18,262 nucleotides of DNA from UBA7887 sp964408735 (lineage in GTDB: Bacteria > Pseudomonadota > Alphaproteobacteria > UBA7887), in assembly GCA_964408735.1 (NCBI GenBank), contig CAYPAX010000092.1:1-18262 (forward strand). Direction: 5' to 3'. Positions within the stretch are counted from its first letter, which is position 1. Each line of letters begins with the position of its first letter. Shown here piece by piece: positions 13,755 to 18,262 of this stretch. Both the position numbers and the translations under genes were made by a program. The notes below the pieces were generated by a model that did not search any database, was not told where the DNA came from, and saw nothing but the letters and a program-made list of their open reading frames with translations.

Positions 13755-14465
13755 GTGGCGGATTTCGACGGACGCATCGTTCTGGTCACCGGCGCCAGCC
13801 GTGGCATCGGCGCGGCGGTGGCGGAGCGCTTCGCCGCCGAAGGCGCCCATATCGTGGCCGTGGCACGGGACGAAGACGAGCTGACCGGGCTCGACGACCG
13901 CATCCGCGCCGCCGGCGGCGAGGCCGCCACCCTGGTCCCGCTCGATGTCACCAACGGCGAAGCCCTCGACCGCCTGGGCGGTACCATCGCCGAGCGCTAC
14001 GGCCACCTCGACGTGCTGGTGGGCAATGCCGCGCTGCTCGGCGATCTCGGCCCCCTATCCCACATCGAGCCGCGCAGCTGGGATCGCGTGCTGGAGGTCG
14101 ACCTGACCGCCAACTGGCGCCTCATCCGCGCCACGGACGCGCTGCTGCGCGCATCGGAAGCCGGCCGCGCCATTTTCGTCACCTCGGGTGTCGCCTCCCG
14201 CCCGCGCGCCTATTGGGGCGCCTATGCGGTCGCCAAGGCGGGGCTGGAGGGCCTGGTGCGCGTCTATGCCGCCGAAGTGGCCAAGAGCAACGTCCGCGTC
14301 AACGCCCTCGACCCTGGCAAGATCCGCACCGCCATGCGCGCCAAAGCCATGCCCGGCGAAGACCCGCAAACCCTGCAAACGCCGGACGCGATCACCGACG
14401 CCTTCCTGGCGCTGGCCAGCCTCGATTGCGAGCGCAACGGCGAGGTGGTCAAGGCGCAGGGGTGA
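13755..14465 (+). CDS. Short-chain dehydrogenase/reductase of unknown substrate
   Basis: A cytosolic NAD(P)-dependent oxidoreductase with one Rossmann domain of 236 residues. Motifs are TGASRGIG (12-19), an NNAG-equivalent reading GNAAL (90-94), catalytic Ser144 in VTSGVA, Tyr157 and Lys161 (YAVAK), and NALDPGKIRTAMR (183-195). All catalytic residues are present, so it should be active. Arg38, at the end of the second strand (AVARDE), suggests NADP preference. The substrate cannot be read. The GTG start directly follows the purF TGA without any gap, making it almost certainly the last gene of the purF transcript; from memory an SDR next to purF is common in alphaproteobacteria. The C-terminal VNGG motif of FabG is missing, so it is not a second FabG. 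Confidence 0.85.
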   Translation: MADFDGRIVLVTGASRGIGAAVAERFAAEGAHIVAVARDEDELTGLDDRIRAAGGEAATLVPLDVTNGEALDRLGGTIAERYGHLDVLVGNAALLGDLGPLSHIEPRSWDRVLEVDLTANWRLIRATDALLRASEAGRAIFVTSGVASRPRAYWGAYAVAKAGLEGLVRVYAAEVAKSNVRVNALDPGKIRTAMRAKAMPGEDPQTLQTPDAITDAFLALASLDCERNGEVVKAQG

Positions 14466-14585
14466 TACGCGCCTTGTCCGCGATCACCCCAGCACCGGGC
14501 ATGAGGGGCGCGGGGGCAGGTAGGCTGAGTTTAGGCAAAAAAGGACATTGAGTAGCACAATCAGTCGTTACATTTCGAACTCGCC
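14466..14585. other. Convergent intergenic gap between SDR and cyclase
   Basis: The 120 bases separate two genes that face each other. The left half is GC-rich with only weak inverted pairs (CCCC/GGGG around 14487-14506); the right half is A/T-rich and includes a run of six A at 14538-14543. No convincing rho-independent terminator is seen for either gene. The sharp base-composition change occurs within this gap. Confidence 0.4.
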
Positions 14586-16541
14586 TTAGTCGGATGCGCC
14601 TGATGTGTCGGGGATATCGAGGCCGGCCTTGCGTAGGCCCTCGACGCCCAGCTCGATCTCGTCCTCAGACCAAATCCATTGCCGTTGGTGATCTCTATAA
14701 GTCTCCGCGATATCAGGCACAATCTCGATCAGACGGTCAAGCTCGGCGCGGGCGTCTTGGGGTCGGCCGAGTTGACCATAAGTCATGGCCAGACTCATGT
14801 GCCATAGTAAGAACCCCGGCATATTGACCTTCTGAAACTCCTCCAGTGCTTGGCGAAAATCGCGCTTGTGAAAATAATAGTAATATCCCAAGACGATTTG
14901 GTACCAGCCCGGGTGATAGGGGTTCAATGCCATGGTTCGACGAAGCCATTGGATGCCATATTCCCAATCGCCGGCAAGTGCGATCATGGACCCCATCCAG
15001 GCAACGGTTCGCGAGCTGTTGGGATTCAGCTCGATCGCCTTCAACGCCTCGACCTTGAAGAGATCCATCTCACGGCGCGCGAAATAGACGGATGCGAGAA
15101 CGTCATAGCCAAGTTGATCGCTCGGGGCTAGCGTCACCGCCTTCCGGGCCGCCGCCAGCGCTCGATCCAGGGGAGGCTCGCCGTCGCCGCGGGTGTTGAA
15201 GCCATGTGCCACTTCATCCCGGTACATGTAGGCCAGCCAGGCCCAGGCTTCCGCAAAATCGGGGTTCTTGGCGACCGCGTTTTCGAGGCATCCCCGAACG
15301 ATTCCGTGTTCCTCTTCGGTAATCTTGTCATAAAACCCATGAGCCCGCAAAACGCAAGCATAGGCCTCCAGGTCATCTTGCGCCGATACGCCAAGGGTCG
15401 CGCGGTGGGCGCGGCTGATCTGGCCGGTCTCGCCACCCAGGCGGCTCGCGATATTGTCCGCGATGTCGTCCTGAATCGCGAAGATATCGTGCGTGCTGAG
15501 GTCGCGATCATAAGTATCGCCCCAGACTTGGGTCTGGTCCTGAACGTTCAGCACCTTGACCGTAATCCTAATCCGCTCATGCTCATGCCGCACGCTCCCC
15601 AGGAGCACGTAATCTATACCCAATTCATCGCCGATCACGGATAGGTCGACGGAGCGACCTTTGTAGCGGGCAGTAGATTGCGGGGCGATCACGAAGAAAT
15701 TCTGAAACTTCGATAGCGCGAGGCTGATGTCCTCGGTCAGCCCGTTGCTGAAAATCTCCCGCGATGGGTCGTCGGACAGATTCTCGAAGGGCAGGACGGC
15801 GATCTTTGGGCCCTCGGGTAACGGCGGCACCGCGGACAAATCGGCATGCTGTTCTCCATCAATTAGGCTCGTCTGTGGCGGCGCAGGTTCGTCAACACCT
15901 AGGTCGGACCACCAAATCACAATTGCCGCGCCCATGGCAGCGACAGAAGCTGCGGCGACCGCCCCAAGGCTCTTCGGCGAAATGGCGCGCTTAACCTCTA
16001 CCGGGACGTCGTCCTCGGTCGTCACCTGATAGGCGCGGACCGGCTCGGCGACATTCTTAACTTTATGGTCTCCGATATGGATGAACCCGACATCCATTCG
16101 CCCGCGGAGGGTACCGAACACGGTATCGGACACGGCTATCCGACCGGGCTTGGCTAGGCTTTCAAGCCGCGCTGCAACATTGACGCCGTCGCCATAGATG
16201 GTGCCATCGGGCTTCTCGTTGATGTCACCCAGATGCACGCCGACGCGGAACAGCATTCGACGCGTTTCGCTCACGTCCTCGTTGATTTGGTCAAGTTTCT
16301 TCTGAACCGCGAGCGCAGCCAGGACCGCACCGGCAGCATTCTCAAAAACCGCCAGCACCGAATCGCCAGCGGTGTCCACCACGCGACCGCTATTGACCGC
16401 GACATGCTCGCGAAACACTGCTCGTGCGGCTTCGAGCGCCGCCATTGTCGCTCGCTCGTCATCGGCCATAAGGCGCGTAAAGCCAGCGACATCGGCCGCC
16501 AAGACGGCTGCCAGCCTCAGCTTGTCGTCAGTTTCCGCCAA
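14586..16541 (-). CDS. Class III nucleotide cyclase with membrane segment, TolB-like region and TPR-like repeats
   Basis: Predicted to make a cyclic nucleotide and to act as a membrane-anchored receptor. Domains of the 651 residues: class III cyclase homology domain (about 8-172), one membrane segment (191-210), a TolB-amino-terminal/FlgO-like region (245-370, starting KIAVLPFENLSDDP), then helical TPR-like repeats (about 385-615, with AVTLAP, AIELNP and TMALNP repeat ends). Both metal aspartates (Asp17 in AADVAGFTRL, Asp60 in AGDSVLAVF) and the transition-state pair Asn121/Arg125 (VNVAARLE) are present. The purine-selecting positions are Asp56, where Lys is usual, and Thr114. Basic residues before the membrane segment and acidic ones after suggest a cytoplasmic cyclase and periplasmic C-terminus. 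The TTG start is supported by a strong GGAGG; the next Met (25) would remove Asp17. Composition is less GC-rich than in neighbouring genes. Confidence 0.85.
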   Translation of the reverse strand: MAETDDKLRLAAVLAADVAGFTRLMADDERATMAALEAARAVFREHVAVNSGRVVDTAGDSVLAVFENAAGAVLAALAVQKKLDQINEDVSETRRMLFRVGVHLGDINEKPDGTIYGDGVNVAARLESLAKPGRIAVSDTVFGTLRGRMDVGFIHIGDHKVKNVAEPVRAYQVTTEDDVPVEVKRAISPKSLGAVAAASVAAMGAAIVIWWSDLGVDEPAPPQTSLIDGEQHADLSAVPPLPEGPKIAVLPFENLSDDPSREIFSNGLTEDISLALSKFQNFFVIAPQSTARYKGRSVDLSVIGDELGIDYVLLGSVRHEHERIRITVKVLNVQDQTQVWGDTYDRDLSTHDIFAIQDDIADNIASRLGGETGQISRAHRATLGVSAQDDLEAYACVLRAHGFYDKITEEEHGIVRGCLENAVAKNPDFAEAWAWLAYMYRDEVAHGFNTRGDGEPPLDRALAAARKAVTLAPSDQLGYDVLASVYFARREMDLFKVEALKAIELNPNSSRTVAWMGSMIALAGDWEYGIQWLRRTMALNPYHPGWYQIVLGYYYYFHKRDFRQALEEFQKVNMPGFLLWHMSLAMTYGQLGRPQDARAELDRLIEIVPDIAETYRDHQRQWIWSEDEIELGVEGLRKAGLDIPDTSGASD

Positions 16542-16547
16542 GTCTCC

Positions 16548-16556
16548 CCCTCCTCC
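16548..16556 (-). promoter_or_regulatory. Purine-rich ribosome binding site deciding the TTG start of the cyclase
   Basis: On the minus strand GGAGGAGGGGGAGAC directly precedes the TTG at 16541. The GGAGG core is strong enough to support a non-ATG start, and the reading frame from TTG gives the complete cyclase domain including its first metal-binding aspartate. Confidence 0.6.
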
Positions 16557-16585
16557 AGTGCAATTGGCCGAAGGGGCCTAGTCGG

Positions 16586-16614
16586 AGCGTATGTATTTTC
16601 TCGTGGCATATCAA
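16586..16614 (-). promoter_or_regulatory. Candidate promoter of the cyclase gene
   Basis: On the minus strand TTGATA (16614-16609) and TACGCT (16591-16586) are 17 bases apart, within an A/T-rich patch of an otherwise GC-rich gap. Transcription would begin near 16578, giving a leader of about 37 bases. The -10 matches the consensus only moderately. Confidence 0.35.
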
Positions 16615-16845
16615 CGCCGCTCAGGCCTGACAGAATGGCACCAATGCGAGGGAAAGGATCTGAAAGGCGAGAAGGCGCCGCTTGTGGAGCTGGAATACGC
16701 CACTGCGGCGGGACCACGAGAGTCTCCTTAGGGTCGCGAGCCGTCTACCTGCCGAGCTGCGGAATAGGTCGGTAGTGCCTCCGAGATCGGACATCTCCAG
16801 CGATGAGGACGACGCGGGGTGTGCGCCGGCAAGGCGCCAAGCAAT

Positions 16846-18198
16846 TTACCGCGGTGGGCTCGCATAGGGGTTCTTGCCGCCGCGGAAATTCAGGCGGATG
16901 GGCGTGCCCGACAGATCGAAGGCGTCGCGCAGCTCGTTCACCAGATAGCGGCGATAGGATTCCGGCACGCCTTTCGGCCGGTTGACGAAGAGCGCGAAGG
17001 TGGGCGGGCGGGCGGAGACCTGGGTGAGATAGCGCATCTTCACGTGCCTGCCCTTGTCCATGGGCGGCGGGTGGTGGGCCACGACCCCTTCGAGCCATTG
17101 ATTGAGCTTGGCCGTGGGCAGGCGCCTGGCCCAGACCTCGCGCACCGCGAATGCCGCCTTGAGCAGGCTGTCGAGGCCTGTGCCGTCGCGGGCGGAAATC
17201 GGTATCGCGCGCAGGCCCCGCAATTGCGGCAGGGCGGCGTCCACCTGCTGCGCCAGCTGGCGGCGGACGATATCGGGATGCTCGATCAGGTCCCACTTGT
17301 TGGCGGCGATCAGCGGCGCCCGTCCCTCATTGGCGATCAGCGAGGCGATGGTCAGGTCCTGGCGCTCCAGCGAGTGCGTCACGTCGACCATGAGGACGGC
17401 CACGTGGCAGGCCCGTATGGAGCGCAGGGAATCGCCCACCGAGAGCCTTTCCAGGGTCTCGACGACGCGGGCGCGCTTGCGCATGCCGGCGGTATCGACC
17501 AGCACCACGTCGCGGTCCTGCCAGCGCCAGGGAACCTCCACAGCGTCGCGGGTGATGCCCGCCTCCGGCCCGACCAGCAGTCGCTCGCCGCCGAGCAGGC
17601 GGTTGATGAGCGTCGACTTGCCCACATTGGGGCGGCCCACGACGGCGATGCGGAGCGGCCCCTCGCCGTCGTCGCCGTCGCTCTCGTCGGCGTCCGCCTC
17701 GAGCGCCGGCAGGGCCTCGACCAGGGCTTCGTAGAGCTCGCCCAGGCCCTCGCCGTGCTCGGCCGAGATCGCCACCGGCTCGCCCAGGCCGAGCGCCCAG
17801 GCCTCGGCGGCGCCGGCATCGCCGGCCTTGCCTTCGGCCTTGTTGACCACCAGGCGCAGCGGCTGGTCATGGCGGCGCAGCCAGTCGGCGAAATGACGGT
17901 CCAGCGGCGTCAGCCCGGCGCGGGCGTCGGTCACCATCAGCACCAGATCCGCCTCGCCCAGCACGGCCTCGGTGCTGGCCTGCATGCGGGCTTCGAGGCT
18001 CTCGGCGTCGGCGTCCTCCAGGCCCGCGGTGTCGATCACGCGGAACTGCGCCGGGCCCAGCCTGCCGGTGCCCTCGCGCCAGTCGCGCGTGACCCCCGGG
18101 CGGTCGTCGACCAGGGCCGCCCGGCGCCCGACGAGGCGGTTGAACAGGGTCGATTTGCCCACATTGGGGCGGCCGACAATGGCAATGGAGACTGTCAC
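16846..18198 (-). CDS. der: Ribosome-assembly GTPase Der (EngA)
   Basis: Der has two tandem GTPase domains and a KH-like domain and acts in maturation of the 50S ribosomal subunit. The 450 residues show both G domains. The first has GRPNVGKS (9-16), DRPGVTRD (32-39), DTAG (56-59) and NKAE (119-122). The second has GRPNVGKS (188-195), GITRD (214-218), DTAG (235-238) and NKWD (300-303). The KH-like domain runs from about 355, with the conserved RPPTFALFVN (397-406) and the C-terminal IRLNFRGGKNPY (434-445). The linker between G domains (about 166-181) is an Asp/Glu-rich stretch. The GTG start is chosen because the family begins immediately before the first P-loop. Its only partner in the window, the cyclase, is 304 bases downstream and probably separate. 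Confidence 0.96.
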   Translation of the reverse strand: MTVSIAIVGRPNVGKSTLFNRLVGRRAALVDDRPGVTRDWREGTGRLGPAQFRVIDTAGLEDADAESLEARMQASTEAVLGEADLVLMVTDARAGLTPLDRHFADWLRRHDQPLRLVVNKAEGKAGDAGAAEAWALGLGEPVAISAEHGEGLGELYEALVEALPALEADADESDGDDGEGPLRIAVVGRPNVGKSTLINRLLGGERLLVGPEAGITRDAVEVPWRWQDRDVVLVDTAGMRKRARVVETLERLSVGDSLRSIRACHVAVLMVDVTHSLERQDLTIASLIANEGRAPLIAANKWDLIEHPDIVRRQLAQQVDAALPQLRGLRAIPISARDGTGLDSLLKAAFAVREVWARRLPTAKLNQWLEGVVAHHPPPMDKGRHVKMRYLTQVSARPPTFALFVNRPKGVPESYRRYLVNELRDAFDLSGTPIRLNFRGGKNPYASPPR

Positions 18199-18207
18199 GG
18201 GGCGGCC

Positions 18208-18247
18208 TAGAGCGTTTCATGGTTAGATGGAACCGGTTTGACCGGTC
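18208..18247. repeat. Repeat-like palindromic element upstream of der
   Basis: The stretch CTAGAGCGTTTCATGG followed by TTAGATGGAACC resembles, from memory, a short intergenic sequence scattered through many alphaproteobacterial genomes. It contains GGTT/AACC as an inverted pair (18221-18224 and 18231-18234). Two perfect 8-bp palindromes, AACCGGTT (18231-18238) and GACCGGTC (18240-18247), follow one base apart. It lies just before the der GTG and could belong to its leader or promoter region. Only one copy is seen here. Confidence 0.4.
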
Positions 18248-18262
18248 TCAGCGCCGTCCTGG

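Larger units (their letters stand above)
16542..16845. other. 304-base gap between der and the cyclase gene
   Basis: The gap contains the cyclase ribosome binding site and promoter candidate at its left end. Near the der stop it has a 5-bp inverted repeat (GCGCC 16823-16827, GGCGC 16833-16837) without a T-run, so at best a weak terminator. A 66-codon minus-strand GTG frame (16717-16517) preceded by AAGGAG overlaps the cyclase start; its composition and sequence do not look like a known protein. No RNA gene is recognised. Confidence 0.4.

Noticed and set aside
12936..14006. 356-codon minus-strand frame opposite purF and the SDR
   Set aside because: No motif, and both opposite-strand genes have complete catalytic signatures.
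14487..14506. Terminator between the SDR and the cyclase gene
   Set aside because: The CCCC/GGGG pair is too short and is not followed by a T-run in either direction.
16517..16717. 66-codon minus-strand GTG frame with an upstream AAGGAG, overlapping the cyclase start
   Set aside because: Could be a leader peptide, but it is proline/arginine-rich, has no known homologue by eye, and the best promoter candidate (16586-16614) lies inside it.
16823..16837. Rho-independent terminator after der
   Set aside because: Only a 5-bp stem and no T-run on the minus strand; kept only as an inverted repeat within the gap.
16819..18210. 463-codon plus-strand frame opposite der
   Set aside because: Mirrors the der gene almost exactly; composition rich in Gly, Ala, His, Gln and Arg typical of a shadow.

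Overview
The window looks like ordinary chromosomal DNA of a high-GC alphaproteobacterium, most likely Rhodospirillales-like. The basis is strongly G/C-ending codons, GTG and TTG starts, and a backbone order (rpsF-rpsR-rplI ... dnaB-alr ... radA-cvpA-purF) that I recall as typical of that class. No taxonomic marker is present, so the family is uncertain. Seventeen protein genes are supported. I see no tRNA, rRNA, CRISPR array, intact transposon or prophage gene.

Layout. At 52-1767 (minus) lie fabD and fabG, fatty-acid synthesis genes read leftward; acpP would be expected just beyond the left edge. A 212-base divergent intergenic region (1768-1979) carries a good sigma70-type promoter for the ribosomal operon rpsF-rpsR-rplI (1980-3333, plus). 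A second promoter-like site precedes cfa (cyclopropane fatty acid synthase) and a D-amino-acid-dehydrogenase-like flavoprotein, 3 bases apart. A 100-base repeat-bearing gap separates these from a compact plus-strand run: dnaB, alr, mlaE-like permease, mlaF-like ATPase, radA, cvpA, purF and a short-chain dehydrogenase (6024-14465). dnaB/alr, alr/mlaE and mlaE/mlaF each overlap by four bases (GTGA, GTGA, ATGA). The purF stop directly abuts the GTG of the SDR gene.

The right end is read leftward. A 651-residue class III nucleotide cyclase fused to a membrane segment, a TolB-like region and TPR-like repeats lies at 14586-16541. The ribosome-assembly GTPase gene der lies at 16846-18198. The cyclase gene is visibly less GC-rich than its neighbours and is the most accessory-looking gene here.

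How it fits together: most genes serve growth (lipid supply, translation, replication, recombination, cell-wall D-alanine, purine synthesis). Membrane-lipid functions recur (fabD/fabG, cfa, mlaEF), and D-alanine-related enzymes (DadA-like and Alr) flank dnaB. I did not find a clearly new multi-gene system. The best leads are the cyclase with its unusual purine-pocket residues and receptor-like architecture, the repeat scar upstream of dnaB, the possible RNA structures in the fabD/rpsF divergent region, and a repeat-like element upstream of der.
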